A DNA stretch of 64,000 nucleotides from Methylomonas albis (lineage in GTDB: Bacteria > Pseudomonadota > Gammaproteobacteria > Methylococcales > Methylomonadaceae): positions 4,836,001 through 4,900,000 of the forward strand of contig NZ_JACXSS010000001.1 of the NCBI RefSeq assembly GCF_014850955.1, read 5' to 3'. Shown piece by piece: positions 11,001 through 21,713 of this stretch. Each line of letters begins with the position of its first letter. The first letter of the stretch is position 1. A model generated the notes under the pieces. The model made no database searches. It was given only the letters and a program-made list of their open reading frames with translations, and was not told where the DNA came from. A program made the translations under genes and the position numbers.

Positions 11001-12982
11001 GTGTTGTTGACGCCTTCGACGATTTTCCGGTAGTCGCCTTGGTATTGGCTGGCGTCGGCGCGGGTGGCCAGGCGGCCTTCGATCGCGGCTTTTTCCAGTG
11101 CAGCGGCTTCGGTCACCATGTTGCTGATGGCGTCGATGCAGTTGTTCAGGTTGTTTTTGATGGTGTTGAAGTCACCGTTGTAGGTGTCGGTGATTTTCGC
11201 CGGGATGTTACCTTTGGAGATGTTGTCCACGTAGTCCGCTGCCACGTTCAAGGGGCCGATCACGGAGTCCAGGGTGTTATTGACGCCTTCGACGATTTTG
11301 CCGAAGTCGCCTTGGTGTTTGCTGGCGTCGGCACGGGTGGACAAGCGGCCGTCCACGGCGGCTTTGGCCAGTAGGTTGGCGTCGGCCACCAGGGCGTTGA
11401 CGGCATCGATGCAGGTGTTGAGGTTGTTTTTGATGACGTTGAAGTCGCCGTTGTAGGTGTCGGTGATCTTGGCGGGAATGTTGCCGCGGGAGATGTTGTC
11501 GACGTAGTTGGCGGCGACGTTGAGCGGGACGATCACGGCATCCAGGGTGTTGTTGACGCCTTCGACGATTTTCCGGTAGTCGCCTTGGTATTGGCTGGCG
11601 TCGGCGCGGGTGGCCAGGCGGCCTTCGATCGCGGCTTTTTCCAGTGCAGCGGCTTCGGTCACCATGTTGCTGATGGCGTCGATGCAGTTGTTCAGGTTGT
11701 TTTTGATGGTGTTGAAGTCACCGTTGTAGGTGTCGGTGATTTTCGCCGGGATGTTACCTTTGGAGATGTTGTCCACGTAGTCCGCTGCCACGTTCAAGGG
11801 GCCGATCACGGAGTCCAGGGTGTTATTGACGCCTTCCACCAATTTACGAAAGTCACCTTGATGTTTAGACGCATCAGCGCGAGTACTTAACTTACCTTCC
11901 ACAGCAGCCATAGCCAGCAGATTGGCGTCGGCGACCACCGCTTTCAAGTTACCGCGCACCAATTCAATAGTTTCGTTGATAAAGACTTTTTTACCTGGTA
12001 ATTTTTCCATCGGCGCATCGAAGTTACCATCTCCAAAGGCTCTAAATACCGCCATCGCAATCTTCTTAACAGCAATGTGTCCATTAACCATATCGTTAAC
12101 GCCTTTGGCTACGGCTTTAAAGCTGCCGTGAAATTTGTGCTGATCGACAACGACGTCTATCTCGCCTTTTTCATGTTCATTAGCCATGTGATCCATTTCG
12201 GCCAATAGGGCTTTAATGTTATCGCTCAGCCGCTTCATGTTAGCCATCACACTGGTTTCATCGCCGGCTCGCACCGGAATTTGGCTGTCCAAATCACCTT
12301 GCGAAATGTTATACGCCAAGTCCGCTACCAAGCTCGGCTCTCCACCCAGCTGCCGCATTAGATTGCGGGCAATGAATAAACCCAGGGCGCCAACAATGGC
12401 AGCCGCCAGTAGTGAAATCAGGATGGAAATGGTGGTTGCTGTGGATTGAATAGCCACCGCCTCATCCGAAGATTGCTTACCCAGACGCTGATTGTAGCCA
12501 CTGTGATTTTTGAAAGCAGTCAGCAGTTTGTCGACCACGGCTTGATTGGACATCATGAAATCGCGCGCTTCACCGTTCTTATTTAGCCTGGAGAGGTCGC
12601 GAACTTTTAATCTTAACTTGTCATACTCCGCCAAAGCGCTTTTATCTTCGGCCAAAAGTCTTTTATCTTCGTCGTCCGCCAAAAACTTTTCGTAGTCCTT
12701 CAGCAACTTATCAATATTGGCACGTTTGCTGTCTATTTCTTTCTCCACAGGAACCATAGCAGCATCTTCGGTTTCGGTCAGATGTTGCCAGACATGAGCA
12801 CGAACCCCGGATATTTCACCGACGATGTCGTTCAACAGCAAGACGCTAGGCAAAGTGTTGATAGTATTGAAATTGGTTGCGGTATAGACCTTATCGATCT
12901 GTACGTAATTGAAGCTGGCCAAACCCGCCAACCCCAATACGGCCGACCCGATTAATAACAACATGCGTTGTGTGACTGTCAT
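8084..12982 (-). CDS. giant poly-HAMP methyl-accepting chemotaxis protein, 1632 residues
   Basis: Transmembrane chemoreceptor. Order seen: TM1 (about 7-24), an about 155-residue helical periplasmic sensor region resembling 4HB_MCP, TM2 (about 181-203), then a very long HAMP-like array, the MCP signalling domain with hairpin tip ([20 protein letters not shown]), and a tail ending QFERF. By eye there are about 25 HAMP-like units: three divergent ones, five tandem 182-residue repeats of four units each (about residues 348-1258), and two more before the signalling domain. The terminal QFERF fits the CheR-tether pentapeptide pattern x-[HFYW]-x-x-[HFYW]. The ATG follows an AGAGGG Shine-Dalgarno. 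DNA from about 8222 to 11835 nearly duplicates the neighbouring receptor gene. The ligand is unknown. Normal receptors are about 550 residues. Confidence 0.93.
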   Translation of the reverse strand: MTVTQRMLLLIGSAVLGLAGLASFNYVQIDKVYTATNFNTINTLPSVLLLNDIVGEISGVRAHVWQHLTETEDAAMVPVEKEIDSKRANIDKLLKDYEKFLADDEDKRLLAEDKSALAEYDKLRLKVRDLSRLNKNGEARDFMMSNQAVVDKLLTAFKNHSGYNQRLGKQSSDEAVAIQSTATTISILISLLAAAIVGALGLFIARNLMRQLGGEPSLVADLAYNISQGDLDSQIPVRAGDETSVMANMKRLSDNIKALLAEMDHMANEHEKGEIDVVVDQHKFHGSFKAVAKGVNDMVNGHIAVKKIAMAVFRAFGDGNFDAPMEKLPGKKVFINETIELVRGNLKAVVADANLLAMAAVEGKLSTRADASKHQGDFRKLVEGVNNTLDSVIGPLNVAADYVDNISKGNIPAKITDTYNGDFNTIKNNLNNCIDAISNMVTEAAALEKAAIEGRLATRADASQYQGDYRKIVEGVNNTLDAVIVPLNVAANYVDNISRGNIPAKITDTYNGDFNVIKNNLNTCIDAVNALVADANLLAKAAVDGRLSTRADASKHQGDFGKIVEGVNNTLDSVIGPLNVAADYVDNISKGNIPAKITDTYNGDFNTIKNNLNNCIDAISNMVTEAAALEKAAIEGRLATRADASQYQGDYRKIVEGVNNTLDAVIVPLNVAANYVDNISRGNIPAKITDTYNGDFNVIKNNLNTCIDAVNALVADANLLAKAAVDGRLSTRADASKHQGDFGKIVEGVNNTLDSVIGPLNVAADYVDNISKGNIPAKITDTYNGDFNTIKNNLNNCIDAISNMVTEAAALEKAAIEGRLATRADASQYQGDYRKIVEGVNNTLDAVIVPLNVAANYVDNISRGNIPAKITDTYNGDFNVIKNNLNTCIDAVNALVADANLLAKAAVDGRLSTRADASKHQGDFGKIVEGVNNTLDSVIGPLNVAADYVDNISKGNIPAKITDTYNGDFNTIKNNLNNCIDAISNMVTEAAALEKAAIEGRLATRADASQYQGDYRKIVEGVNNTLDAVIGPLNVAANYVDNISRGNIPAKITDTYNGDFNVIKNNLNTCIDAVNALVADANLLAKAAVDGRLSTRADASKHQGDFGKIVEGVNNTLDSVIGPLNVAADYVDNISKGNIPAKITDTYNGDFNTIKNNLNNCIDAISNMVTEAAALEKAAIEGRLATRADASQYQGDYRKIVEGVNNTLDAVIGPLNVAANYVDNISRGNIPAKITDTYNGDFNVIKNNLNTCIDAVNALVADANLLASAAQEGRLQTRADAGKHQGDFRKIVEGVNDTLDGVILPLNEAVEVLSLVEQGDLTRTVRGDYRGQLGDFKDTVNNTIANLSKTISDVIVAADQLTNASEQISSTSQSLSQAASEQAASVEETSASIEEMAASINQNAENAKVTDGMAGKASKEAVEGGGAVKQTVDAMKEIANKIGIIDDIAYQTNMLALNAAIEAARAGDHGKGFAVVAAEVRKLAERSQVAAQEIGELADSSVKTAESAGKLLDEIVPSIAKTSDLVQEIAAASQEQSAGVSQVNNAMNQMNQITQQNASASEQLAATAEEMTGQSEQLQSLMAFFKIGQAAPSAGRAVKKAPKRIEKVKAVKPSSDADEHEAEFDLSQFERF
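8222..11835 (-). repeat. 3.6-kb near-identical duplication, copy 1
   Basis: This segment matches 13554-17167 colinearly at a fixed offset of 5332 bp and covers the signalling domain and most of the repeat array. Both outer edges are sharp: below 8222 and above about 11835 the two receptor genes differ strongly. Such abrupt ends with near-identity inside point to recent gene conversion or partial duplication between neighbours rather than slow divergence of whole genes. Confidence 0.88.
9208..11937 (-). repeat. five tandem 546-bp repeats encoding HAMP-like units (receptor 1)
   Basis: The array consists of five head-to-tail copies of a 546-bp unit (5 x 546 = 2730 bp). Each unit comprises two diverged 273-bp halves: one encodes [19 protein letters not shown] and the following ISKGNIP region, the other [18 protein letters not shown] and ISRGNIP. 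Copies are almost identical at DNA level and differ mainly in small clustered synonymous blocks. The reading frame is kept throughout, so copy-number change would preserve the protein frame. Boundaries are approximate and were read by eye. Confidence 0.9.
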
Positions 12983-13090
12983 TGTTAAACCCTCTGATTA
13001 TTTAAAAAAGTTTCGCTCGCGCGTTATTCAATTTCTGCATCCCTTACGGTGCCACTTGCTCACCGCGATTTCGCCGATCTCCTTTGTAAT

Positions 13091-13126
13091 CGGCACCGTT
13101 TTAAAACGACACCTATGACGGTGCCG
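13091..13126. promoter_or_regulatory. inverted repeat in the spacer between the giant receptor genes
   Basis: In the 151-bp gap between the two receptor genes, CGGCACCGT (13091-13099) is repeated inverted as ACGGTGCCG (13118-13126), an exact 9-bp match with an 18-nt spacer that contains the palindrome GTTTTAAAAC. It could form an mRNA stem-loop that changes downstream receptor expression or mRNA stability, or be an operator. No U-tract follows in the transcribed direction, so it is not a typical terminator. Role unknown. Confidence 0.45.
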
Positions 13127-13133
13127 TCTGCGC

Positions 13134-16100
13134 TTACAAATGCGCTCGTTTTTTTAATTCCGTAATTGCCAATCCCACCTCGCTGGACGCGGTGGCATAT
13201 GCGCTGCCTCTATCCAACATCGATTCGGCAGTCTCATATTGGCCACTATTGATAATTTCTGCGACTCTGCCCGCCTCCTTGTGAAATGCAGCGTGCTTTT
13301 GCAGACAATCTTTAAAGCTGGCTAATTGCTGAAATTGCTTTTGACCGGGACCGTGCAACCACTTACCCAATTTGCAACAGTTGTCCCTACCGATAGTTGC
13401 CGAATCCATCTGCTCGTGCTGACTAATCCCCCGGCGTAGCTTGATTTTCCATTCACTATGGGCTTGCAGCGCCGCGTCCAAATCGATGGACTCAACCTCG
13501 GCCGCTACTGCCGGTGATTTTCCGGTTGCGGCGAAACTCTGTCCGCCTTTAGAGATTTTGAAAAACGCCATCAGAGATTGCAGCTGTTCGGATTGGCCGG
13601 TCATCTCTTCCGCTGTCGCCGCCAACTGCTCGCTGGCCGAGGCGTTTTGCTGGGTGATTTGGTTCATTTGGTTCATCGCATTGTTGACTTGGCTGACGCC
13701 GGCCGATTGCTCTTGCGAGGCGGCAGCGATTTCTTGGACCAGGTCGGAGGTTTTGGCGATGCTCGGTACGATTTCGTCCAGCAGTTTGCCGGCGCTTTCG
13801 GCGGTCTTCACGCTGCTGTCCGCCAATTCACCAATTTCCTGCGCCGCCACTTGGCTGCGTTCCGCCAATTTGCGCACTTCCGCCGCCACCACCGCAAAGC
13901 CTTTGCCGTGGTCGCCCGCTCGCGCCGCTTCAATGGCGGCGTTTAAGGCCAACATGTTGGTCTGGTAGGCGATGTCGTCGATGATGCCGATTTTGTTGGC
14001 GATTTCTTTCATCGCGTCGACGGTTTGTTTTACCGCGCCGCCGCCTTCGACGGCTTCTTTGGAGGCTTTGCCGGCCATGCCATCGGTGACTTTGGCGTTC
14101 TCGGCGTTTTGGTTGATGCTGGCCGCCATTTCTTCGATACTGGCGCTGGTTTCTTCCACGCTGGCGGCTTGTTCGCTGGCCGCTTGCGATAGCGACTGCG
14201 AGGTGGAGCTGATTTGCTCGGAAGCATTGGTCAGCTGGTCGGCCGCGACGATCACGTCGCTTATGGTTTTGGAGAGGTTGGCAATGGTGTTGTTGACGGT
14301 ATCTTTGAAGTCGCCGAGTTGACCACGGTAGTCGCCCCTTACGGTGCGGGTCAAGTCGCCTTGTTCGACCAGGGACAGGACTTCGACCGCTTCGTTGAGC
14401 GGTAGAATCACCCCATCCAGGGTATCGTTGACGCCTTCGACGATTTTACGGAAGTCGCCTTGGTGTTTGCCGGCATCCGCGCGGGTTTGCAGGCGACCTT
14501 CCTGGGCGGCAGATGCCAGCAGGTTGGCGTCGGCCACCAAAGCATTGACGGCATCGATGCAGGTGTTGAGGTTGTTTTTGATGACGTTGAAGTCGCCGTT
14601 GTAGGTGTCGGTGATCTTGGCGGGAATGTTGCCGCGGGAGATGTTGTCGACATAATTTGCAGCCACGTTGAGCGGACCGATCACGGCATCCAGGGTGTTG
14701 TTGACGCCTTCGACGATTTTCCGGTAGTCGCCTTGGTATTGGCTGGCGTCGGCGCGGGTGGCCAGGCGGCCTTCGATCGCGGCTTTTTCCAGTGCAGCGG
14801 CTTCGGTCACCATGTTGCTGATGGCGTCGATGCAGTTGTTCAGGTTGTTTTTGATGGTGTTGAAGTCACCGTTGTAGGTGTCGGTGATTTTCGCCGGGAT
14901 GTTACCTTTGGAGATGTTGTCCACGTAGTCCGCTGCCACGTTCAAGGGGCCGATCACGGAGTCCAGGGTGTTATTGACGCCTTCGACGATTTTGCCGAAG
15001 TCGCCTTGGTGTTTGCTGGCGTCGGCACGGGTGGACAAGCGGCCGTCCACGGCGGCTTTGGCCAGTAGGTTGGCGTCGGCCACCAGGGCGTTGACGGCAT
15101 CGATGCAGGTGTTGAGGTTGTTTTTGATGACGTTGAAGTCGCCGTTGTAGGTGTCGGTGATCTTGGCGGGAATGTTGCCGCGGGAGATGTTGTCGACATA
15201 ATTTGCAGCCACGTTGAGCGGACCGATCACGGCATCCAGGGTGTTGTTGACGCCTTCGACGATTTTCCGGTAGTCGCCTTGGTATTGGCTGGCGTCGGCG
15301 CGGGTGGCCAGGCGGCCTTCGATCGCGGCTTTTTCCAGTGCAGCGGCTTCGGTCACCATGTTGCTGATGGCGTCGATGCAGTTGTTCAGGTTGTTTTTGA
15401 TGGTGTTGAAGTCACCGTTGTAGGTGTCGGTGATTTTCGCCGGGATGTTACCTTTGGAGATGTTGTCCACGTAGTCCGCTGCCACGTTCAAGGGGCCGAT
15501 CACGGAGTCCAGGGTGTTATTGACGCCTTCGACGATTTTGCCGAAGTCGCCTTGGTGTTTGCTGGCGTCGGCACGGGTGGACAAGCGGCCGTCCACGGCG
15601 GCTTTGGCCAGTAGGTTGGCGTCGGCCACCAGGGCGTTGACGGCATCGATGCAGGTGTTGAGGTTGTTTTTGATGACGTTGAAGTCGCCGTTGTAGGTGT
15701 CGGTGATCTTGGCGGGAATGTTGCCGCGGGAGATGTTGTCGACATAATTTGCAGCCACGTTGAGCGGACCGATCACGGCATCCAGGGTGTTGTTGACGCC
15801 TTCGACGATTTTCCGGTAGTCGCCTTGGTATTGGCTGGCGTCGGCGCGGGTGGCCAGGCGGCCTTCGATCGCGGCTTTTTCCAGTGCAGCGGCTTCGGTC
15901 ACCATGTTGCTGATGGCGTCGATGCAGTTGTTCAGGTTGTTTTTGATGGTGTTGAAGTCACCGTTGTAGGTGTCGGTGATTTTCGCCGGGATGTTACCTT
16001 TGGAGATGTTGTCCACGTAGTCCGCTGCCACGTTCAAGGGGCCGATCACGGAGTCCAGGGTGTTATTGACGCCTTCGACGATTTTGCCGAAGTCGCCTTG

Positions 16101-19100
16101 GTGTTTGCTGGCGTCGGCACGGGTGGACAAGCGGCCGTCCACGGCGGCTTTGGCCAGTAGGTTGGCGTCGGCCACCAGGGCGTTGACGGCATCGATGCAG
16201 GTGTTGAGGTTGTTTTTGATGACGTTGAAGTCGCCGTTGTAGGTGTCGGTGATCTTGGCGGGAATGTTGCCGCGGGAGATGTTGTCGACGTAGTTGGCGG
16301 CGACGTTGAGCGGGACGATCACGGCATCCAGGGTGTTGTTGACGCCTTCGACGATTTTCCGGTAGTCGCCTTGGTATTGGCTGGCGTCGGCGCGGGTGGC
16401 CAGGCGGCCTTCGATCGCGGCTTTTTCCAGTGCAGCGGCTTCGGTCACCATGTTGCTGATGGCGTCGATGCAGTTGTTCAGGTTGTTTTTGATGGTGTTG
16501 AAGTCACCGTTGTAGGTGTCGGTGATTTTCGCCGGGATGTTACCTTTGGAGATGTTGTCCACGTAGTCCGCTGCCACGTTCAAGGGGCCGATCACGGAGT
16601 CCAGGGTGTTATTGACGCCTTCGACGATTTTGCCGAAGTCGCCTTGGTGTTTGCTGGCGTCGGCACGGGTGGACAAGCGGCCGTCCACGGCGGCTTTGGC
16701 CAGTAGGTTGGCGTCGGCCACCAAAGCATTGACGGCATCGATGCAGGTGTTGAGGTTGTTTTTGATGACGTTGAAGTCGCCGTTGTAGGTGTCGGTGATC
16801 TTGGCGGGAATGTTGCCGCGGGAGATGTTGTCGACATAATTTGCAGCCACGTTGAGCGGACCGATCACGGCATCCAGGGTGTTGTTGACGCCTTCGACGA
16901 TTTTCCGGTAGTCGCCTTGGTATTGGCTGGCGTCGGCGCGGGTGGCCAGGCGGCCTTCGATCGCGGCTTTTTCCAGTGCAGCGGCTTCGGTCACCATGTT
17001 GCTGATGGCGTCGATGCAGTTGTTCAGGTTGTTTTTGATGGTGTTGAAGTCACCGTTGTAGGTGTCGGTGATTTTCGCCGGGATGTTACCTTTGGAGATG
17101 TTGTCCACGTAGTCCGCTGCCACGTTCAAGGGGCCGATCACGGAGTCCAGGGTGTTATTGACGCCTTCGACGATTTTGCCGAAGTCGCCTTGGTGTTTGC
17201 TGGCGTCGGCACGGGTGGACAGGCGGCCGTCCACGGCGGCTTTGGCCAGTAGGTTGGCGTCGGCCACCAGGGCGTTGACGGCATCGATGCAGGTGTTGAG
17301 GTTGTTTTTGATGACGTTGAAGTCGCCGTTGTAGGTGTCGGTGATCTTGGCGGGGATGTTGCCGCGGGAGATGTTGTCGACGTAGTTGGCGGCGACGTTG
17401 AGCGGGACGATCACGGCATCCAGGGTGTTGTTGACGCCTTCGACGATTCTGCCGAAATCGCCTTGGTGTTTGGTGGCGTCAGCCCTAGTGGACAGTTTGC
17501 CTTCAACTGCAGCTTGCGACAGCACCCTGGCATCGGCAATAAGCGCCTGCACTGAAAACACCGCCGCCTTTATGCCCTCATTGAGCTGATTGAATTCCAA
17601 ACCGTAATTGTTGGTGTCTTGTCGCGGCATTTGGCCTTGGCCGAACATCGTCAAAGCCTGCGTCATGGATTTTACCGGCCTAAGCACACCCATCACGATG
17701 TACCAACTAAGTGCCAAGAAACTGCTCAGCGAGAGTAACAACACTGTTAGGGTAGTAAAAATGATCGAATTTATCCTCTCCAAACGGGCATCGAAACCAC
17801 TATTTAGTAGCTGGCCCAGTCCGGCGGATTTCGCATAATACTGGTTGATGCTGGTGCTTAAAGTTTGTACATAGTCCTTAGCGTCTGACTGTGATCTGGT
17901 GGAATTCAGAATTTTTTCTTCCGTGAGCGCTAATGCTTGCTTGGCATCCTGACTGGCTTTAAGCAGTGCTGAGCGGGTGAGGTCGTCAAGCAGGTCAATT
18001 TTGGCGATGGTTTCATCGATTATCGCCAAATTTTCCTCGGCGGCACTGTTCAGTTCGTGTAAAGCGCCATGGTCGGCTGCCGCTTTTCCTTCCGTTATTG
18101 GTAGGACTATGGCCCGCATCATTTCAAGTTTTTCGGTTAAGTCCGGCACTTGGTTAATGGCGAATACGGCCAAGTAGTAAGTACCGGCTTCCGGATCCAA
18201 GGCAATACCCGATTTTTCCGTTATCGAGCGGTTAAATGCGTGTAACTGCTCAACGAATTCGTTATGTTTGTCATAATTGGCACTGACACCCAGTTGATTA
18301 ACATCTTTTATCAGCTCCTGCCATTGCTTGCGCAATTGACTCCACGCGGATGTCAACCCGAGCGCCGATAAATGGCTGTCTACTTTGTCGATTACCTGAA
18401 GTTGTTGAGCAACTTCGTTACGTTTTGTCTCCCAGCTACCAGCCTCTTTACCGTTACCGCCCAATACGGCAGCGCCTAAATTGCGGTGTTCCAGCACCAG
18501 CTGCATTAATTTGATGGTTTCCGAGCTATAGTCCACGCCTTGTTTCTCTTTAAGCGTGGCGCTCTTTTCTTCCAGGCTGCGGCTAATGAGTAAATAGGTA
18601 GGCACCGCGAACATCAATATGGCTAAAAAAATCAAAGCGATAAATTTTTGCCCCAGCTTTATACCTGTTAACAACTTGTTGATTTTTCTGTCTTGAAAGG
18701 GGTTTTTTATGCCGCCGGCTTTGATACGCGTATATAAAGACGCAGCCTCGTTAACCTCTTCTCGGCTAGGTCTGAAACGAATAGAGCGATAGCCGACAAT
18801 CCGTCCGTCGGTATAAATCGGAGACACATTGGCATCCACCCAGTAGTAATCGCCGTTTTTGGATCTGTTTTTGACTAAACCGCGCCAACTACATCCGGAC
18901 ATAATCGTCTGCCACATCCATTCAAAGGCTTCCGCGGGCATGTCGGGATGGCGCACTATGCTGTGAGCTTGCCCAAGCAACTCCTCCTCGCTAAAGCCGC
19001 TCAGTTTTACAAAAGCCGGACTAACACTGGTTATATGTCCATCCAGATCTGTGGTGGAGGCAAGAACATCTTCTTCAGAAAAATGCAGTTCGGTATTTGT

Positions 19101-19121
19101 AACAGGCTGATTATTTCTCAT
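13134..19121 (-). CDS. giant PAS/poly-HAMP/CZB chemoreceptor, 1995 residues
   Basis: Order seen: an N-terminal PAS domain (about 15-125) resembling the FAD-binding PAS of the aerotaxis receptor Aer ([35 protein letters not shown]); TM1 (about 157-178); a periplasmic helical region; TM2 (about 455-478); about 25 HAMP-like units including five 182-residue repeats (about 617-1527); an MCP signalling domain nearly identical to that of the neighbouring receptor; and a C-terminal chemoreceptor zinc-binding (CZB) domain with [15 protein letters not shown] and HAAFHKEAG supplying His and Cys ligands. It lies 32 bp downstream of cheA. Redox or energy sensing through the PAS, with zinc or oxidant input through CZB, is inferred from family knowledge. 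It lacks a CheR-tether pentapeptide. Confidence 0.93.
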   Translation of the reverse strand: MRNNQPVTNTELHFSEEDVLASTTDLDGHITSVSPAFVKLSGFSEEELLGQAHSIVRHPDMPAEAFEWMWQTIMSGCSWRGLVKNRSKNGDYYWVDANVSPIYTDGRIVGYRSIRFRPSREEVNEAASLYTRIKAGGIKNPFQDRKINKLLTGIKLGQKFIALIFLAILMFAVPTYLLISRSLEEKSATLKEKQGVDYSSETIKLMQLVLEHRNLGAAVLGGNGKEAGSWETKRNEVAQQLQVIDKVDSHLSALGLTSAWSQLRKQWQELIKDVNQLGVSANYDKHNEFVEQLHAFNRSITEKSGIALDPEAGTYYLAVFAINQVPDLTEKLEMMRAIVLPITEGKAAADHGALHELNSAAEENLAIIDETIAKIDLLDDLTRSALLKASQDAKQALALTEEKILNSTRSQSDAKDYVQTLSTSINQYYAKSAGLGQLLNSGFDARLERINSIIFTTLTVLLLSLSSFLALSWYIVMGVLRPVKSMTQALTMFGQGQMPRQDTNNYGLEFNQLNEGIKAAVFSVQALIADARVLSQAAVEGKLSTRADATKHQGDFGRIVEGVNNTLDAVIVPLNVAANYVDNISRGNIPAKITDTYNGDFNVIKNNLNTCIDAVNALVADANLLAKAAVDGRLSTRADASKHQGDFGKIVEGVNNTLDSVIGPLNVAADYVDNISKGNIPAKITDTYNGDFNTIKNNLNNCIDAISNMVTEAAALEKAAIEGRLATRADASQYQGDYRKIVEGVNNTLDAVIGPLNVAANYVDNISRGNIPAKITDTYNGDFNVIKNNLNTCIDAVNALVADANLLAKAAVDGRLSTRADASKHQGDFGKIVEGVNNTLDSVIGPLNVAADYVDNISKGNIPAKITDTYNGDFNTIKNNLNNCIDAISNMVTEAAALEKAAIEGRLATRADASQYQGDYRKIVEGVNNTLDAVIVPLNVAANYVDNISRGNIPAKITDTYNGDFNVIKNNLNTCIDAVNALVADANLLAKAAVDGRLSTRADASKHQGDFGKIVEGVNNTLDSVIGPLNVAADYVDNISKGNIPAKITDTYNGDFNTIKNNLNNCIDAISNMVTEAAALEKAAIEGRLATRADASQYQGDYRKIVEGVNNTLDAVIGPLNVAANYVDNISRGNIPAKITDTYNGDFNVIKNNLNTCIDAVNALVADANLLAKAAVDGRLSTRADASKHQGDFGKIVEGVNNTLDSVIGPLNVAADYVDNISKGNIPAKITDTYNGDFNTIKNNLNNCIDAISNMVTEAAALEKAAIEGRLATRADASQYQGDYRKIVEGVNNTLDAVIGPLNVAANYVDNISRGNIPAKITDTYNGDFNVIKNNLNTCIDAVNALVADANLLAKAAVDGRLSTRADASKHQGDFGKIVEGVNNTLDSVIGPLNVAADYVDNISKGNIPAKITDTYNGDFNTIKNNLNNCIDAISNMVTEAAALEKAAIEGRLATRADASQYQGDYRKIVEGVNNTLDAVIGPLNVAANYVDNISRGNIPAKITDTYNGDFNVIKNNLNTCIDAVNALVADANLLASAAQEGRLQTRADAGKHQGDFRKIVEGVNDTLDGVILPLNEAVEVLSLVEQGDLTRTVRGDYRGQLGDFKDTVNNTIANLSKTISDVIVAADQLTNASEQISSTSQSLSQAASEQAASVEETSASIEEMAASINQNAENAKVTDGMAGKASKEAVEGGGAVKQTVDAMKEIANKIGIIDDIAYQTNMLALNAAIEAARAGDHGKGFAVVAAEVRKLAERSQVAAQEIGELADSSVKTAESAGKLLDEIVPSIAKTSDLVQEIAAASQEQSAGVSQVNNAMNQMNQITQQNASASEQLAATAEEMTGQSEQLQSLMAFFKISKGGQSFAATGKSPAVAAEVESIDLDAALQAHSEWKIKLRRGISQHEQMDSATIGRDNCCKLGKWLHGPGQKQFQQLASFKDCLQKHAAFHKEAGRVAEIINSGQYETAESMLDRGSAYATASSEVGLAITELKKRAHL
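13554..17167 (-). repeat. 3.6-kb near-identical duplication, copy 2
   Basis: Partner of 8222-11835. Colinearity is broken by small marker blocks: for example, GACAGGCGG with GGCGGGGATG occurs in one receptor-1 unit (about 10728-10960) but here only just beyond the duplication edge (about 17152-17380), not at the equivalent position near 16060. This shows that units have been copied or shuffled between array positions. Confidence 0.88.
14540..17269 (-). repeat. five tandem 546-bp repeats encoding HAMP-like units (receptor 2)
   Basis: Five head-to-tail 546-bp units of the same two-half design as in the neighbouring receptor, preceded on the protein N-terminal side by one extra 273-bp hybrid unit (to about 17545). 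Two alternative synonymous blocks mark the copies: ACATAATTTGCAGCC versus ACGTAGTTGGCGGCG. They occur in a different order from those in receptor 1, giving a mosaic pattern. Boundaries are approximate. Confidence 0.9.
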
Positions 19122-19153
19122 TACTCTAATCCATAAGACTTACTGGGATTTAT

Positions 19154-21334
19154 TCACGCTGGATATAGCTGTGTATTGCGCTGGAGTTTTTGTTCAAAAG
19201 AACTGACCAACACCGGCACATCCAGGATTAACGCCACTTCGCCGCTGCCCAATATGGTGGAACCGCCCAAGCCCTGAACATGGGCAAACAGTTTGCCCAA
19301 TGGCTTGATGACGGTTTGGAATTCACCGAGTAGACGATCCACGACCAACCCGGTTTTGCTACCGGCCACCTCAACGACTATGACGTTGGAGCGGCGCGGC
19401 GGTTGCTCAACTATGCCGAACAGACTGCGGAGACGGATAAACGGCAATACTTCACCGCGTAAATCCATGTAATCGTGAGTTTCTGTGTCGTTGGTTAATT
19501 CCAGGCATTCCACCACCCGATCCAGCGGCACAACGAACGATGCCTTACCGACGCCAACCAAAAAGCCATCGATAATCGCTAGGGTGAGCGGCAAACGAAC
19601 CCGTATGGTGGTGCCAACGCCCATGCTGCTTTCAACTTCGATGCTGCCGCGCAAATCAGTGACATTGCGCTTCACCACATCCATGCCCACACCGCGACCG
19701 GACAAGTTGGAGATTTGCGCGGCCGTGGAAAAGCCCGGCTCGAAGATAAGCGCGTAGACTTCCTGATCGGTCAGTTTGGCATCAGCCGCGACCAGGCCTT
19801 TCTCAACAGCTTTTGCCAAAATGCGCTCGCGGTTTAAGCCACCGCCATCATCGCCAACCTCAATGGCAATGGTGCCCGACTCATGATAGGCATTCAGGCG
19901 CAGGCTGCCTTGACTGGGCTTGCCGTTTTGTTGGCGAACTTCGGCCGACTCGATGCCGTGGTCCATGGCGTTACGCACCAAATGCATCAGCGGATCGCCA
20001 ATTTTTTCGACAACGGATTTATCTACTTCGGTATCACCGCCGGTTATAACCAAATTGATCTCTTTGCCCAGATCCTTGCTGACGTCCCGAACCACGCGCT
20101 GGAAACGGCTGAATGTCGAGCCTATGGGCACCATGCGTAATTGCAATGCGCTATCGCGAACCTCTTCGACTAGGCGCATCATTTCGCTCGTCGCTTCCAA
20201 GAGCACTGTTTCGGCGACTTGCAGCGCACGCAAGTTCACACCGGCACTGGAGATCACCAGTTCGCCAATCAGATCGATCAACTTGTCCAGGCGCTCCGCA
20301 TCTACCCGAATACTCTGATTTTCACGGGCTTTGTTGTCTTTGATCTGCTTTTGTTTTTCCAACGCTGCATTGATCAAAGGCTGCTGGACGACACGCTGCC
20401 CTACCAATATTTCGCCTATCGGTTGCGCTGTCTGGCTGTTTTCGGAATCTATTTTTTGCTTGCTTAAGCCTTCGTCCAACTCGCGTTTGGTCAACACACC
20501 GCTTTTTACCAGTAGCTCACCGAGGAAAATATCGTCTTCCGGCAAGGAACGAATCAATTCAATGTAATCACCAATGGCACTTTCCAAAGGCAAGATGTGT
20601 ATCAAGCTATCGCCACGGACAAACTCGAATACATTTTCCAACGCTTCCTTGCCGGCATGGCTTTTAACGTCTATCTCAAAGCCCAAATAATTAGTTTCCG
20701 GATCCATGTCCTCGGCAGCCGGAATACTGTTGGTGATGGTCGTCAGATTGACGATATTGCCTAGCGTAGAGAGGTAGCGGATGAAGGACAAAGGGTCCAT
20801 ACCACTGCGTAAGCTGTCTGCACCAAATCGCAAGGACAAATGCCAGTCGCCTGTTTCCACATCCCCGCCGCCCGAGGCTTCGAAACGCTCCTGAGCCGGT
20901 GTAAAGGCCGCTACTTTGTTATCGCTATCGCACTCCAGAAAAGGCCTTAACTCGACTAACAGATCATCTCCGGCGGCTGTGGTCGTCGGATTTTCATCGA
21001 CATCGCCATCGATTACCGCGCGGATCAGTAAAGCCATGTGATCGCAGCAAGGCAGCAACACAGCGATCAACTCGGAGCTTACCGCCACCTTACCCTCACG
21101 GACCAGGTCTAAAACACTTTCCACTACATGGGTAAATTTAACGATATGATCGAGTCCAAATAAGCCGGACGAGCCTTTTATCGTGTGTGCGGCGCGAAAT
21201 ATGGAATTAATCCGTTCCGTGGGATCTTCGCCATCTTCAAGACTTAGCAGGCCATCTTCCATATCCTGCAATAACTCCAGACTTTCTATTGTAAAAGTGA
21301 CCAGAGCCGCCTTCATTTCAGCATCGATACTCAT
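19154..21334 (-). CDS. cheA: chemotaxis histidine kinase CheA
   Basis: Autophosphorylating sensor kinase of the chemosensory array, donating phosphate to CheY and CheB. The Hpt domain carries the phosphorylated His at about residue 50 (FRAAHTIKGSSGLFG). Residues of about 140-330 form a linker region not matching a classical P2 CheY-binding domain, and include an element like the N-terminal part of type II secretion ATPases (LGELLVKSGVLTKRELDEGL). Then come the dimerisation region (VDAERLDKLIDLIGELV), the ATPase (LMHLVRNAMDHGIES, DDGGGL, GRGVGMDVVKRNV) and a C-terminal CheW-like domain. 726 residues. It starts 5 bp after the STAS gene and is followed by the giant PAS receptor. Confidence 0.95.
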   Translation of the reverse strand: MSIDAEMKAALVTFTIESLELLQDMEDGLLSLEDGEDPTERINSIFRAAHTIKGSSGLFGLDHIVKFTHVVESVLDLVREGKVAVSSELIAVLLPCCDHMALLIRAVIDGDVDENPTTTAAGDDLLVELRPFLECDSDNKVAAFTPAQERFEASGGGDVETGDWHLSLRFGADSLRSGMDPLSFIRYLSTLGNIVNLTTITNSIPAAEDMDPETNYLGFEIDVKSHAGKEALENVFEFVRGDSLIHILPLESAIGDYIELIRSLPEDDIFLGELLVKSGVLTKRELDEGLSKQKIDSENSQTAQPIGEILVGQRVVQQPLINAALEKQKQIKDNKARENQSIRVDAERLDKLIDLIGELVISSAGVNLRALQVAETVLLEATSEMMRLVEEVRDSALQLRMVPIGSTFSRFQRVVRDVSKDLGKEINLVITGGDTEVDKSVVEKIGDPLMHLVRNAMDHGIESAEVRQQNGKPSQGSLRLNAYHESGTIAIEVGDDGGGLNRERILAKAVEKGLVAADAKLTDQEVYALIFEPGFSTAAQISNLSGRGVGMDVVKRNVTDLRGSIEVESSMGVGTTIRVRLPLTLAIIDGFLVGVGKASFVVPLDRVVECLELTNDTETHDYMDLRGEVLPFIRLRSLFGIVEQPPRRSNVIVVEVAGSKTGLVVDRLLGEFQTVIKPLGKLFAHVQGLGGSTILGSGEVALILDVPVLVSSFEQKLQRNTQLYPA

Positions 21335-21339
21335 ATCCG

Positions 21340-21633
21340 TTAATCCCCGTTATGCGAGATGACCACCTGATCGCCAAATGCAGCAGTCAGATTAGCGAGT
21401 TCCAGAATGTCCAACACCACCTTGCTATGCATGACAAATCGCAAGCGCTTACCGGTTTGGGCTGCTTCTCGCTTCACCAAAATCAATAACTGCAAACCGG
21501 CGGTATCCATTTCCATGACGCCGGACAGATTAATTTCTAGCTCGTCACCGGAACCTAAAAAACTAAGCAAATTAGGCTTCTGATCCGATGCGGTAAAGAT
21601 AGTTAACTCGTCTTCTATAGTTAGCGTTTGCAT
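21340..21633 (-). CDS. STAS-domain protein in the che locus
   Basis: Small single STAS domain (about 97 residues), the fold of anti-sigma-factor antagonists and of adaptor proteins found beside cheA in several chemosensory operons. The core INLSGVMEMDTAGLQLLILVK has Asp-Thr where phospho-regulated antagonists carry Asp-Ser; Thr could still be a phosphosite but this is not established. The ATG at 21633 follows AAGGG with good spacing; an in-frame start at 21651 is possible. The 5-bp gap to cheA implies tight coupling. Its molecular partner is unknown. Confidence 0.85.
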   Translation of the reverse strand: MQTLTIEDELTIFTASDQKPNLLSFLGSGDELEINLSGVMEMDTAGLQLLILVKREAAQTGKRLRFVMHSKVVLDILELANLTAAFGDQVVISHNGD

Positions 21634-21713
21634 TGTGGAACCCTTGATCATAAGATTGATAAGCCCGAAACCTCGGACGAACCGTCCAGCGTTAAGCCGC
21701 CGAAAGTGTGTAC

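Noticed and set aside
9128-17334. Repeated plus-strand open frames (60-202 codons) inside the receptor arrays
   Set aside because: They recur every 546 bp with the repeat, lie antisense to the receptor genes, and have no ribosome site or domain. They are shadows of the coding strand.
8222-17380. Array as a CRISPR or a satellite
   Set aside because: Units are 273/546 bp, contiguous with no unique spacers, and code for protein in one frame.
8084-19121. Arrays as a pure assembly error
   Set aside because: The reading frame is intact across about 11 kb, and the edges of the shared segment are sharp and differ between the genes. Copy number still needs long-read proof.
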